From Haloarcula nitratireducens (GTDB taxonomy: Archaea; Halobacteriota; Halobacteria; Halobacteriales; Haloarculaceae): a stretch of DNA of 64,000 bases. Position numbers and translations under genes: made by a program. This document shows positions 33,386 through 42,098 of the stretch, one piece after another. Where the stretch lies: the NCBI RefSeq assembly GCF_019599505.1, contig NZ_RKLT01000003.1, forward strand, positions 310,001 to 374,000. The letters are read 5' to 3'. How positions within the stretch are numbered: position 1 is the first letter of the stretch; the number at the start of each line of letters is the position of its first letter. The notes under the pieces were generated by a model, which was not told the DNA's origin, did no database searches, and saw only the letters and a list, made by a program, of their open reading frames with translations.

Positions 33386-34432
33386 ATGGAAACACGCAAG
33401 ATACAGCAGGTCGGCGGCGGGACCTACACCGTCTCCCTCCCGAAGGAGTGGGCCGAGACGGTCGACATCGAGCCCGGGTCCGTCGTCGACCTCCACACCC
33501 ACATCGACGGCGTCCTCGTCGTCCAGGCACAGGAACGCGACGCGGAGACGACCAGTCACGTCGCGCTCTCGGTGCCGCACGCCGACCCGGCGTGCATCGA
33601 GCGCGCCCTCCGCGCGGCCTACGCCGCGGGAATCGAAGCGGTCACGTTCGAAGCCCCCGACGGGTTCGACGACGACCAGCACCGCGCGGTCGAACGGATC
33701 GCGCGGACCCTCTCCGGCGTCACCGTCACCGAGTCGACGGCGACGACGGTGACGGTCCGAACGCTCCTCGACGCCTCGGAGGTGTCGATACGGCAGTCGG
33801 TCCGGCAACTTCGGTTCGTCGCGCTATCGATGCACCGAGACGCGACGGCGGCCCTGACGGGTCCGGCGGTCGCGGAGTGGGACGCCGACCGGGACGAGCA
33901 GGCCGACCGCCTCTACGCGATGATAGACCGCTACTTCCAGCGCGCGCTCGCCCGACTCGACGAGGTGGACGCGCTGGGTCTCACTCGCTCGGAGCTCTTC
34001 GTCTGCTGGACGACCGCCCGCGAGCTGGAACGCGTCGCCGACCACGCCGAACGCATCGCCGCCACCGTCGGGGCTATCGACGGCGAGGACATCGACGACG
34101 AGACGGCCGGCGAGGTGTCGTCCCTCGCCGAGACGGCTCGCGAGATCGTCGAAGACGCCGTCCGCGCCGCCGTCGGTGACGCCGACGTGACCGCGGCCCG
34201 AGCGGCGCTCCACGACCGCGACGGCCTCCGGGACGACGTCGAGGCGCTCGACCGCCGCCTGTTCGAATCCGAAGCGGCGGCGTATCGCCTGACGCGCGTC
34301 CTCGACGGCGTCGCCCGGACCGCCGAACACGGCGGCAACGTCGCCGAACTCGCCCTCCGGACCGCGATTCAGAAGGGCGAGCTCGGCGCGCCCTCGGCCG
34401 AGGAGACCCTCGACGAACCGCTCGCGGAGTAG
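33386..34432 (+). CDS. phoU: Phosphate uptake regulator PhoU with N-terminal AbrB domain
   Basis: A 348-residue haloarchaeal PhoU. Residues 1-45 form an AbrB/SpoVT DNA-binding domain (METRKIQQVGGGTYTVSLPK, EWAETVDIEPGSVVDL). The rest comprises two PhoU three-helix domains with the metal-binding ELERVADHAERIA and GVARTAEHGGNVAEL motifs. It is expected to sense Pst status and control the pst genes, possibly by binding the duplicated promoters upstream. It lies 127 bases after pstB, so it may be transcribed from the operon or from its own promoter. Confidence 0.92.
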   Translation: METRKIQQVGGGTYTVSLPKEWAETVDIEPGSVVDLHTHIDGVLVVQAQERDAETTSHVALSVPHADPACIERALRAAYAAGIEAVTFEAPDGFDDDQHRAVERIARTLSGVTVTESTATTVTVRTLLDASEVSIRQSVRQLRFVALSMHRDATAALTGPAVAEWDADRDEQADRLYAMIDRYFQRALARLDEVDALGLTRSELFVCWTTARELERVADHAERIAATVGAIDGEDIDDETAGEVSSLAETAREIVEDAVRAAVGDADVTAARAALHDRDGLRDDVEALDRRLFESEAAAYRLTRVLDGVARTAEHGGNVAELALRTAIQKGELGAPSAEETLDEPLAE

Positions 34433-34507
34433 CCCGCGGCGCTCGACGCTATCGTCGCGCTCGCCCGAAACCGCCGATTTATCTGTCTCGTCGCCCACTC
34501 TCCGACG

Positions 34508-35254
34508 ATGACCGTTCGCCACGAGGGACTGACCGTCGATTGGCTGGGGTACGCCACGCTCCGCATCGCCGGCGGCGACAGCGTGGTCTACACCGATCCG
34601 GGTCGATACGGTATCCTGACCGGCGAGTGGGAACCCTACGAGGACGACGTCGGCCATCCGCCGGCGACCGACTACCGGGCGGAGGACGCCGATATCGTCT
34701 GTGTGACACACGTCCATCACTACGACCCCGACGGCATCGAACGGGTGGCGAACGAGGAGACGACGATCGTAGCCTTCGAGGGTATCGACGGGCGGGACGT
34801 GGAGCGGGACCTCCCGCCCATCGTGGACCTCCCCTACGAGGTCCGGCAAGTCGGGTCGAAAGAGCACCTCACCGTCGGCGACGTTCCCATCTGGACGACG
34901 CCCGCGCACAACGAACCCGACGGCCCGCACACGCTCCCGGACGGGACGCCGTATCACCCCGAGGGGTTCGGCTGCGGGTTCATGGTCGCGGTCGACGGGA
35001 CCCGCGTCTACTACCCCGGCGACTCCGACGTGCTGCCGGGTCACCGAACGCTCGATACCTCGCTGTTCTGTCCGCCGATCGGCCCGCGGGCGACGATGGA
35101 CCGCCGCGAGGCCGCGGCGCTCGCGGCGACCATCGAACCGCGGCTCGTCCTGCCGGTCCACTACAACACGTTCTCGAACCTCGAAGCCGACTCGCGCGAG
35201 TTCGCGGCCGACGTCGCCGAGGCGGGCGTTCCGGTCGTACTGGATGAGAAATAG
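34508..35254 (+). CDS. MBL-fold metallo-hydrolase (UlaG-like)
   Basis: A 248-residue beta-lactamase-fold hydrolase. It begins with the UlaG-type WLGYATLRIAGGDSVVYTDP. The metal motif is the variant THVHHYDPDG rather than the usual HxHxDH, followed by AHNEPDGPHT, GDSDVLPGH and VLPVHYNTF, which supply further ligands. The substrate is unknown. The stop codon TAG (35252-35254) is the start of the second copy of the hairpin element described at 20118. Confidence 0.85.
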   Translation: MTVRHEGLTVDWLGYATLRIAGGDSVVYTDPGRYGILTGEWEPYEDDVGHPPATDYRAEDADIVCVTHVHHYDPDGIERVANEETTIVAFEGIDGRDVERDLPPIVDLPYEVRQVGSKEHLTVGDVPIWTTPAHNEPDGPHTLPDGTPYHPEGFGCGFMVAVDGTRVYYPGDSDVLPGHRTLDTSLFCPPIGPRATMDRREAAALAATIEPRLVLPVHYNTFSNLEADSREFAADVAEAGVPVVLDEK

Positions 35255-35294
35255 CGAGGTTCTGACCGCGGGGAAGAACCTCGAATAGCGAGCG
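35252..35294 (+). repeat. Hairpin element family, copy 2 (supplies the upstream stop codon)
   Basis: TAG then CGAGGTTC (35255-35262), a 13-base loop, GAACCTCG (35276-35283) and AATAGCGAGCG. This is the same architecture and sequence core as the element at 20118-20160 behind an unrelated gene. In both cases the TAG that begins the element is the stop codon of the gene before it. Confidence 0.75.
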
Positions 35295-35328
35295 CCACAC
35301 GTTTACTTCCGGCCCGTCCATCGCCGCT

Positions 35329-35970
35329 ATGCCTCACGCCGACCTCTCACAGCCGATCCGCTCGGGGATGCCGGTGTTTCCGGACGATCCGCCCGTCTCG
35401 GTCGAACCGCACGCGACCCACGCCGAGGACGGCTACCGGGTCGCCGCGCTCTCCTGCGGGACTCACACTGGGACCCACGTCGACGCGCCGAGTCACACGG
35501 AAGCCGAGGGCCGCGACGTGGACGAATTCCCCGTCTCGCGGTTCGTCCGCGACGCCGTCCGGGTGGACCTGCGAGGCCGCGACCCCCGCGCTCGCATCCG
35601 CCCGGCGGACCTACCGACGGCCGACGCGGAAGCGGTGGTCCTCCACACCGGGTGGGACGCTCACTGGGGCGAAGAGACGTACTTCGACCACCCGTTTCTG
35701 ACCCCCGCCGCGGCTCGACACTGCGTCGAACGCGACTACGACGTGGCGGTCGACGCGCTCAACGTCGACCCGACGCCGACCGACGGGGCAGCCGCGGACG
35801 AACCCGCGGGGTTTCAGGCCCACCACGAACTGCTCGGAGCCGACCAGTTGATCGTCGAGAACCTGACGAACCTCGCGGGCCTCCCCGAGCGGTTCGAACT
35901 GTTCGCCGTCCCCCTCAAAATAGCGGGCGGCGACGGCGCGCCGGTGCGAGCGATGGCTCGCTACGAGTGA
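35329..35970 (+). CDS. Cyclase/kynurenine-formamidase-like metal hydrolase
   Basis: A 213-residue protein of the cyclase family with the signature metal site HTGTHVDAPSH (residues about 44-54), the start DLSQPIRSGMPVFPDD and a second GFQAHHELLGADQLIVENL segment. Family members hydrolyse formylkynurenine, isatin or similar amides. The preceding hairpin element separates it from the MBL gene; its stop is one base from the convergent stop of the Nudix-eIF2B gene. Substrate unknown. Confidence 0.88.
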   Translation: MPHADLSQPIRSGMPVFPDDPPVSVEPHATHAEDGYRVAALSCGTHTGTHVDAPSHTEAEGRDVDEFPVSRFVRDAVRVDLRGRDPRARIRPADLPTADAEAVVLHTGWDAHWGEETYFDHPFLTPAAARHCVERDYDVAVDALNVDPTPTDGAAADEPAGFQAHHELLGADQLIVENLTNLAGLPERFELFAVPLKIAGGDGAPVRAMARYE

Positions 35971-35971
35971 G

Positions 35972-37270
35972 TCACTCGTCGGCCCACTCGCTCCGTTTTC
36001 GGTGGTCGGCGGCCACGGCCTGTACGTCGTCGGCGTCGAGCACCCCCCGTTCGGTTACGACCCGACTCACCGCGTCGGCGGACGTCACGTCGAAGGTGGG
36101 GTTGGCCACCGATAGATCCGCCTCGCCGTCGTACACCTCGGTCGCGTCGCGGGGTTCGAGGTCGTAGTCGACGGTCGGCGCGACCTTGTCGCTCGCCGCG
36201 ACGACGAGGCAGTCGATACCCGCCGCGTCCGCGCCCAGGACCGCCGCGCGGGTCCCGACCTTGTTCACGACGCGGCCGTCCGGCAGGATACGGTCGGCCC
36301 CCACGATTAGGGCCTCGGCGTCCCACTCGGCGAGTTCGAAGGCGAGGGCGGCGTCCGTCGTCAGCGTCACGTCGGCGGCGTCGGCCAGCGACTCGGCGGC
36401 GCCGACCCCCTCTCGGCCGGGCCGGGACTCCGCGACCAACACCGCGTCGGGCCCTGATTCTTCGAGCGCCGCGCTGACCGTCCCCGACCGCGAGAGCGTC
36501 GCCACGCGTTCGGGAAGCAACTCGGCGGCGCGCTCGGCGGCCTCGCGGTCGGCGGCGACGGCGCGTTCGAGCCCCTCGCGGGCCGCCGTCTCGACCGCTT
36601 CCGGCGTCCGTCTCTCGCTCGCCTCGGACATCGCTCGGTCGACGCGGTTTCCGACGACCACCATCGACGGGCGGGCGTCGCGCAGCGTCCGCGCCAGTTC
36701 GGCGAGGGCGACCCAGTCGTCGCCGTCCCGTTCGCTCGTCTCCGGTTCGTCGCGTCGGCCGTCTCCGGCGAGCGCCCCCTCGTCGCGCAGCACCTCCAGC
36801 GCCCGCAGCGAGAGCCACGCCGACCCGTGGCTGTGGTCGTCCCGAACCGTCGCCACGCGGGGTCGAACCCGGTCGTAGGCCGCCCACAGGCGCGGCACCG
36901 TCTCGCGACGCAGGATTTCGGGCGGATGGACCCACGCCGTCTCGGCGACCTCCTCGTTGGGCGTCACCGCGCGCGACTCGCAGTCGAAGAGGTAGGGGTG
37001 GACCAGCCACCGGGTTCCGCGCTCCTCGTCTTCGACCGGAAACGGGTCGCCCGCGCGAACGAGCGTGACCGCCTCCCCCAGACCGGCCTCCTCGCGTATC
37101 TCGGCGCGGACGGCGGTCTCCGGCGGTCGGTCGTTTCCCTCGTCGTCAGCCACGTATCCCGAGACGCCGCCCCAGCGCCCGGCGTAGGAGCCGACTTCGT
37201 CGCTCCGGCGGAACAGCAGCACCTCGCCGTCGTTTCGGAGGAAGGCGGTGACGACGCCGCGTTCGTCCAT
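35972..37270 (-). CDS. Nudix domain fused to eIF2B/ribose-bisphosphate isomerase-like domain
   Basis: A 432-residue two-domain protein. Residues 1-135 are a Nudix domain (FLRNDGEVLLFRRSDEVGSY, Nudix box with AVRAEIREEAGLG). After a short linker the remainder (about 155-432) is an eIF2B alpha/R15P-isomerase-like domain: VLVAESRPGREGVG, DAALAFELAEWDAEALIVGADRI split over two stretches, GRVVNKVGTRAAVLGA and ASDKVAPTVDY. The second part would isomerise ribose 1,5-bisphosphate or similar in nucleoside breakdown; the Nudix part could make the phosphosugar substrate. The coupling of the activities is inference. Confidence 0.88.
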   Translation of the reverse strand: MDERGVVTAFLRNDGEVLLFRRSDEVGSYAGRWGGVSGYVADDEGNDRPPETAVRAEIREEAGLGEAVTLVRAGDPFPVEDEERGTRWLVHPYLFDCESRAVTPNEEVAETAWVHPPEILRRETVPRLWAAYDRVRPRVATVRDDHSHGSAWLSLRALEVLRDEGALAGDGRRDEPETSERDGDDWVALAELARTLRDARPSMVVVGNRVDRAMSEASERRTPEAVETAAREGLERAVAADREAAERAAELLPERVATLSRSGTVSAALEESGPDAVLVAESRPGREGVGAAESLADAADVTLTTDAALAFELAEWDAEALIVGADRILPDGRVVNKVGTRAAVLGADAAGIDCLVVAASDKVAPTVDYDLEPRDATEVYDGEADLSVANPTFDVTSADAVSRVVTERGVLDADDVQAVAADHRKRSEWADE

Positions 37271-37307
37271 ACCCGAGAAACGGCCGGCGCGTCAATCAAT
37301 CCACGGG

Positions 37308-38414
37308 CTACAGCGCGTCCAGCAGCACGTCTACGTCGTCCTCGGTGTTGAACGCGTGAACCGACGCCCGGACGGCCTCGGGATAGGGGAGGTGCCGGAC
37401 GACGATTCCCTCCCGAGCGAGTCGCTCGGCGGTCGCTTCGGGGTCGTCGGCGGCGAAGGTGACTAATCCCGACTCGTAGCCGCGGGGGCTCAGCAGGCGG
37501 TCGCCCAGGCCGTCTTTCAGGCGGCCGGTCAGGCGTTCGACGCGGTTCTCGACGGTGTCGAGGCCGATCCCCTTGATGGTCTCGATGGCCTCCGCGAGGG
37601 CGACGTAGGGAGCCGGCGAGGTGGTCCCGACCTCGAATCGACGCGCGCCCTCGTGGTAGGCGTACGTCTCGGCGCTCGGGTCCTCGACGCTCCGATAGCC
37701 GATGCGGGTCTGTCGGAGGGTGTCGTGGGCGTCCGAGTCGACGTACAGCATGCCCGCGCCCCAGACGCCGAGCAGCCACTTGTGGCCCGCCGTCGCCACG
37801 AAGTCCGCGCCCCAGTCGGTCACGTTGACGGGGTGCTGTCCGACCGACTGGACGGCGTCGACGAACACCTGCGCCCCCGCGTCGTGGGCGACGTCGACCA
37901 CCTCGGAGACCGGGAGCCGAGTGCCGTGAGACCACGTTAACGAACTCAGGAAGACCAGGCGAACGTCCTCGTCGACGGCGGCTTTCACGTCCGCCATGTC
38001 GAGTCGCCCGCCGTCGGTCTCGACGACGCGGACCTCGATATCGTGCGTGTCGGCGAGGCGGTCCCACGGGAGGGTCCCGGCGGGGTGTTCGAGGTCGGTG
38101 CGGACGACCACGTCGCCGGGCTGCCAGTCGATGGCTCCCGCGACGAGGTTGACGCCGTCGGCCGTGCTTCGCGTGAACGCCACGTCCTCGGATCGGGCAC
38201 CGAGGTGGCCGCCGACCACCTCGCGGGCGGCGGTGAGCGCGTCGAACGCGACCTCGTAGGGGCCGTCGCCGGCCGGGGCCTCGAAGGCGTGCCGCTCCAG
38301 AAAGTCGGTCGCCGCGCCGACCACGTTGCGGGGACTCGGGCCGCTCGCGCCCGTGTTGAAGTACGTACACCGGTCCAGCGCGGGAATCGACGCGCGGAGC
38401 TCCGTCGGATCCAT
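37308..38414 (-). CDS. Class V aminotransferase (cysteine desulfurase-like)
   Basis: A 368-residue PLP enzyme. It has the class V N-terminus LDRCTYFNTGASGPSPRNVV, RSTADGVNLVAGAIDW, the cofactor Asp/Gln region FVDAVQSVGQHPVNV and the Schiff-base lysine in ATAGHKWLLGVWGAGMLYV. Without the flexible Cys loop of SufS it cannot be assigned as a desulfurase; isopenicillin-N-epimerase-like or kynureninase-like activities are possible. The ATG at 38414 fits MDPTELRASIPALD. It lies 61 bases after crcB on the same strand. Confidence 0.85.
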   Translation of the reverse strand: MDPTELRASIPALDRCTYFNTGASGPSPRNVVGAATDFLERHAFEAPAGDGPYEVAFDALTAAREVVGGHLGARSEDVAFTRSTADGVNLVAGAIDWQPGDVVVRTDLEHPAGTLPWDRLADTHDIEVRVVETDGGRLDMADVKAAVDEDVRLVFLSSLTWSHGTRLPVSEVVDVAHDAGAQVFVDAVQSVGQHPVNVTDWGADFVATAGHKWLLGVWGAGMLYVDSDAHDTLRQTRIGYRSVEDPSAETYAYHEGARRFEVGTTSPAPYVALAEAIETIKGIGLDTVENRVERLTGRLKDGLGDRLLSPRGYESGLVTFAADDPEATAERLAREGIVVRHLPYPEAVRASVHAFNTEDDVDVLLDAL

Positions 38415-38475
38415 ACGCACGCTACCGGGTCCCGGCCTCTTGAGGGCTGTGCGCGTTCTGGTCGTCGCCGTGGCG

Positions 38476-38820
38476 CTACAGCGCCGCACCGACGAACCCG
38501 CCGACGGCGACGCCCGCGAGCGCGGCGGCCAGCGTCCCGCCCGCGTACAGCGCCGCCTCCCGTTCGTGGCCGAGTTCGGCCAGCCGAACGGTCTCGAAGG
38601 CGAACGAGGAGAACGTCGTGAACGCCCCGCAGAAGCCGGTTCCGATGGCGAGGAGGACAGACTCGGAGACCGGTGCGGCGACGAGCGCCCCGAGCAGGAC
38701 GCTCCCGCAGACGTTGACGAGTAGCGTGTCCGCCCGGTTCCGTTCGAGGCGCGCCCCGACGAGGTGGCGACCCAACGCGCCGGCCGTCCCGCCGAACCCG
38801 ACGAGCAACAGCGGGTTCAC
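38476..38820 (-). CDS. crcB: Fluoride exporter CrcB/Fluc, second subunit of a tandem pair
   Basis: A 114-residue four-helix membrane protein. Family motifs GFGGTAGALGRHLV, DTLLVNVCGSVLLGAL and GTGFCGAFTTFSSFAFET are clear. I choose the GTG at 38820, giving the usual MNPLLLVGFGG start and a GTGA overlap with the upstream crcB; a GTG three codons earlier is also possible. Tandem small crcB genes typically form an antiparallel heterodimer channel that lets fluoride leave the cell. Confidence 0.9.
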   Translation of the reverse strand: MNPLLLVGFGGTAGALGRHLVGARLERNRADTLLVNVCGSVLLGALVAAPVSESVLLAIGTGFCGAFTTFSSFAFETVRLAELGHEREAALYAGGTLAAALAGVAVGGFVGAAL

Positions 38821-39212
38821 GACAGCCACCTCGCGACGAGACGACCCAGCACGACGCCGGCGAAGGCGAGCGCGTAGTTGGCGGCGACGTTGGTCACGGC
38901 CAGCGCCGGAGCGAGTTCGCTCGTCTGGACGGCGAAGGTGCTGTAGGTCGTAAACGAGGAGAGAAAGCCGGTCCCGAGTACCAGTCGGGTCTCCGCCGAG
39001 AGGGCGTTCGCCAGGTGCGCCTCGTACAACAGGACGCCGAGCGCGAAGCTCCCGACGACGTTGACGACGAGCGTCCCGACGACGGCCCCGTCGAGAGCCG
39101 CTACCCCGGGGGTCGCGAGCGCGACCGAGCGGCGGAGCACCGCGCCGGCGAACCCGCCGACCGCGACGAGCAGCAGGGGTTCGACCCGCGAGAGGTCGTG
39201 TGAACCGGCCAT
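38817..39212 (-). CDS. crcB: Fluoride exporter CrcB/Fluc, first subunit of a tandem pair
   Basis: A 131-residue four-helix membrane protein with the Fluc motifs AVGGFAGAVLRRSV, GTLVVNVVGSFALGVLL and GTGFLSSFTTYSTFAVQTSE. It overlaps the second crcB by at least four bases. The two paralogues differ in the charge of their loops, as expected for subunits of opposite membrane orientation. No fluoride riboswitch was recognised upstream. Confidence 0.9.
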   Translation of the reverse strand: MAGSHDLSRVEPLLLVAVGGFAGAVLRRSVALATPGVAALDGAVVGTLVVNVVGSFALGVLLYEAHLANALSAETRLVLGTGFLSSFTTYSTFAVQTSELAPALAVTNVAANYALAFAGVVLGRLVARWLS

Positions 39213-39293
39213 TGTAGACCGCTCGCGGCGGCCGTACTCGGCAGTTCCGATGTGCGAGCGGTCCGCGGCGCGACGGCGCTGGGCGTCGGCCGC

Positions 39294-39707
39294 TCAGTCC
39301 TCGGCCGGCTCCGCGTTCGGCAGCGCCTCCAGCACTCGGGTGAGTCGCTCGCCGACGTCCTCGGCGATCGAGTCGATCGCGTCGTTGTCGGCGACCGATA
39401 ACATCACCTGCGGGTCGACCGCGCTCACGCCGACGTCGCCGTCGTCGCGTTCGTAGACGATGACGTTACAGGGCAACAGCGCGCCGAGTTCCATCTCTTC
39501 CTGTAGGGCATCGTGAGCCAGCGACGGGTTACACGCACCGAGGATGCGATACTTTCGGAACTCCTCGTCGAGTTTCTTCTTCAGCGTCGCCTGTACGTCG
39601 ATATCACAGAGGACGCCGAACCCCTCCTCGGCGAGCTCGTCTTCGACCGCGGCGACGGTGTCGTCGAACTCGCCGTCCACGCGGTAGCGAACCGTGTAGT
39701 TTGCCAT
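39294..39707 (-). CDS. DUF302-family protein
   Basis: A 137-residue single DUF302 domain: ANYTVRYRVDGEFDDTVAAV, the segment LDEEFRKYRILGACNPSLAHDAL and LLPCNVIVYERDDGDVGV. The two cysteines (ACNP and PCNV) are conserved in many members, which may bind small ligands or metal. Function unknown. It has its own promoter region and no operon partner. Confidence 0.9.
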   Translation of the reverse strand: MANYTVRYRVDGEFDDTVAAVEDELAEEGFGVLCDIDVQATLKKKLDEEFRKYRILGACNPSLAHDALQEEMELGALLPCNVIVYERDDGDVGVSAVDPQVMLSVADNDAIDSIAEDVGERLTRVLEALPNAEPAED

Positions 39708-39755
39708 ACCGAGGCCGACGCGCCCCGGAGAGTAAAAACCTCGCCCGTCCCCGAC

Positions 39756-40787
39756 TCACGGCTCGCCGGCGGCCGAGGCTCGCGGACTGTCGCCCCCGTG
39801 GGGCGTCCGTCGCTCGCGCACCTGCACGTGGTGCGTCGATTCGGTCACGTCGTCCACGACCAGCGCTTCGCCGGTCGCCGCCGGCAGCCGCTCGCCGAGA
39901 CTCCCTGCCAGATACGTCGGTCTGGCGTCCGTTAGCGCGCTCACGTCCGCTTCGCCCGTCAGGCGATGGGCGAGCAACAGATCGGCCTGCGAGAGGGCGA
40001 CGGCGGGGAGCGCGCTGGGCCGCTGGGTCGCCAGCCAGCAACTGACGCCCGGGTGACGGCCCCGAGTCAGCAGTCGGCGAAGCGCTCGCTCGGCGACGCC
40101 GTTCGTGAAGGCGTGGGCCTCGTCGACCAGCAGCCACGGGAGTCGTCGCGTCTCGTTCTCGATGCGGGCATCGTAGAGCGCGCTGGCGACGGCGGCGACC
40201 ACCGCGTTCGCGGGCGCGGGGTCGATACCCGCGAGGTTCAGCACGGTGACGCCGCCGTCACAGAGCCCGTCGGCAGCCAACCCGTCGGCGACGAACACGT
40301 CCCAGGAGCGCGCCATCGCGAGGTGGTTGGCTGCCGCTCGACGCGTCTCCTCGGGAGCGTCTGCGTCCTCGATCCACTCACACATCCCCGGTAACGTCGT
40401 CTCCTCCGTCGCCGCCCGCCAGACGAGCGTGCCGGGGCCGCGCTCGGGGTCGAGACCGAGCAGCGCACACCACGCTCGCGGGTCGAGCGCGTCCGCTCGC
40501 ACGCACGGGCGCACGACCCTCGCATCGATGGCGGCAGCGTCGGCGAGCGGCGCGAACGCCCCCATCGGGTCGGCGACGACCGGCGCGACGCCGGGCGCGG
40601 CGGCGAGACCCTCCGCGAGGACGCCCAGCGTGTACGTCTTGCCCGACCCGCGCTTGCCGACGACGACGCCGGCGTGTGGCGCGTCGAGGTCCAGCTCGAC
40701 GCGCGCGCCGCGGCTCCCGTCCCGCGCCCGGTAGTGTCCGAGGTGTGCGGTCGGCCCCGCCGTTCGTTCGCGTCCGATGACGACCAT
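39756..40787 (-). CDS. HerA/DUF87-like ATPase
   Basis: A 343-residue P-loop ATPase of the HerA-FtsK type. Walker A is GKRGSGKT (residues 44-51), Walker B LPWLLVDEAHAF and a sensor region CWLATQRPSALP. Haloarchaea carry several such proteins, usually with a role in DNA processing or translocation; this one stands without NurA. The start at 40787 (MVVIGRERTAG) is selected because longer frames run over the divergent promoter. Divergent with the membrane protein at 40863. Confidence 0.85.
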   Translation of the reverse strand: MVVIGRERTAGPTAHLGHYRARDGSRGARVELDLDAPHAGVVVGKRGSGKTYTLGVLAEGLAAAPGVAPVVADPMGAFAPLADAAAIDARVVRPCVRADALDPRAWCALLGLDPERGPGTLVWRAATEETTLPGMCEWIEDADAPEETRRAAANHLAMARSWDVFVADGLAADGLCDGGVTVLNLAGIDPAPANAVVAAVASALYDARIENETRRLPWLLVDEAHAFTNGVAERALRRLLTRGRHPGVSCWLATQRPSALPAVALSQADLLLAHRLTGEADVSALTDARPTYLAGSLGERLPAATGEALVVDDVTESTHHVQVRERRTPHGGDSPRASAAGEP

Positions 40788-40862
40788 AGCGGGGCTGGCC
40801 GCGCCTCCGCATTTGAACCCCCGCACGAGGGTTCAAGTACGGGTACGCGTCCACTCCGGGCC

Positions 40863-41309
40863 ATGCGTGACTCACTGCGGTCGGACGAACGGGCCATCGA
40901 GGGGCTCCCGATACGACTCGTCATCGCGCTCGTCGTCGGCGTCGCCTGCCTGAGCGTGATGATGAGTACCATCTCGGGTATCGAGACGCTGCAAGTGACC
41001 GAAGTCGACGTCCAACCCCATCCGGAGGTGACGACGCCCGGACCGACCGACGTGACCGTCACCGTCGTCGACCCGGAGGGCGCGCCGGTCGCCGGCGCGA
41101 CCGTCGTCGCGAAGAGCGGGACCGCGACGCTCTCGACCGTCGGGACGGCCGAGACCGGGTCGGGGGGCAACGCCACCCTCTCGCTGTCGCCGTCACTGGG
41201 CGCGAATCAGCAACAGGGGACCGTCGTCTTCGACGTGAAACCGCCCGCCAGCAGTAGCTATCAGGACAGTCGGTCGAACACGGACTTACTGGTGGTGAAA
41301 GGAAGCTAG
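40863..41309 (+). CDS. Membrane-anchored Ig-like-domain protein (haloarchaeal)
   Basis: A 148-residue protein. It has a short basic-acidic head (MRDSLRSDERAIEGLP), a transmembrane helix (about 18-40, RLVIALVVGVACLSVMMS) and an extracytoplasmic beta-sandwich domain (VTVTVVDPEGAPVAGATVVA, then ATLSLSPSL). The head plus helix resembles type IV pilin-like class III signals, and the outer domain resembles carboxypeptidase-regulatory/Big folds. I do not know its function. Its TAG stop overlaps the convergent stop of the next gene. Confidence 0.75.
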   Translation: MRDSLRSDERAIEGLPIRLVIALVVGVACLSVMMSTISGIETLQVTEVDVQPHPEVTTPGPTDVTVTVVDPEGAPVAGATVVAKSGTATLSTVGTAETGSGGNATLSLSPSLGANQQQGTVVFDVKPPASSSYQDSRSNTDLLVVKGS

Positions 41310-42037
41310 CCGTCCCAGTCGATCCAGTTCTGTTCCCAGCCGGTTCGGGACTGGGCGTTTCGCCGGGCGTGCTCGCGGTCCTCGCGGTGGGTCCGGTTGC
41401 GCTCGATGGTGTCGGCTTGCTCGCCCTCGACCAACATTGGCTGGAAGGCGACGCTGCCGAGGCGCTGGGTCTCACCGTCGGAGTCGACGGTCGCCAGCGT
41501 CTGCTCGTTGGTGCCCAGCGGCATCACGAGGCGACCGTCCTCGGCCAGTTGCGAGCGTAACGCTCGCGGCGGTCTGACGGCGGCGGCCTCCAGCAGGATT
41601 CGGTCGTAGGGCGCGTACTCCGGCAGGCCCTCGGCCCCGTCCCGACGGTCGACGAGGACGCCCTCGTATCCCGCTTCCGCGAGGTTCGTCCGGGCGTCGA
41701 TGACGAGGCGACGCGTGATGTCGATGGCCTGCACGTTGGCCTCGCCGACGTGTTCGGCGAGCACGGCGGCGGTGTAGCCGACGCCGGCCCCGACGACCAG
41801 CACGTCGTCGTCGGCGTCGGGGTCGAGCGCCTCCAGCAGGCGGGCGGCGGTGCTGGGCGAGAGGACGCGGGTACCGAGTCGCTCGAAGGGACGATCGGAG
41901 TAGGCCTGTTGCTCGCCGACGAACGCCTCTCTCGGGACCGACCGCATCGCCGCTGACAGCCACGTACTCCGGACGACACCCTTGCTCTCGTGTTGCAGGC
42001 TGTCGACCATGTCGCCGCGCAGTACCGCCGGATCCAT
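41306..42037 (-). CDS. Protein-L-isoaspartate O-methyltransferase-like protein (divergent copy)
   Basis: A 243-residue member of the PCMT family. SAM motif I is VLVVGAGVGYTAAVLAEHV, later AEDGRLVMPLGTNEQTL. The substrate-binding segment that in true Pcm reads as TISAPHMVA is replaced by RVLSPSTAARLLEA, and there is an extra 35-residue basic C-terminal tail (IERNRTHREDREHARRN). So it likely methylates something else or has lost repair activity. It lies 61 bases downstream of the classical copy on the same strand. Start ATG 42037 fits MDPAVLRGDMVDSL; longer frames overlap pcm. Confidence 0.8.
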   Translation of the reverse strand: MDPAVLRGDMVDSLQHESKGVVRSTWLSAAMRSVPREAFVGEQQAYSDRPFERLGTRVLSPSTAARLLEALDPDADDDVLVVGAGVGYTAAVLAEHVGEANVQAIDITRRLVIDARTNLAEAGYEGVLVDRRDGAEGLPEYAPYDRILLEAAAVRPPRALRSQLAEDGRLVMPLGTNEQTLATVDSDGETQRLGSVAFQPMLVEGEQADTIERNRTHREDREHARRNAQSRTGWEQNWIDWDG

Positions 42038-42098
42038 ATCCGAGGTTCCCGCCGGAGCTATATGAATGACGCGGCCGCCGTCGCTCGGTCGGGTCCCG

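Noticed and set aside
37308..38414. Assigning the class V aminotransferase as SufS
   Set aside because: No conserved active Cys loop was seen and no suf genes are adjacent.
38821..38950. Fluoride riboswitch for the crcB pair
   Set aside because: The region is inside the first crcB gene, and the gap before it (39213-39293) shows no recognisable fluoride-aptamer core.
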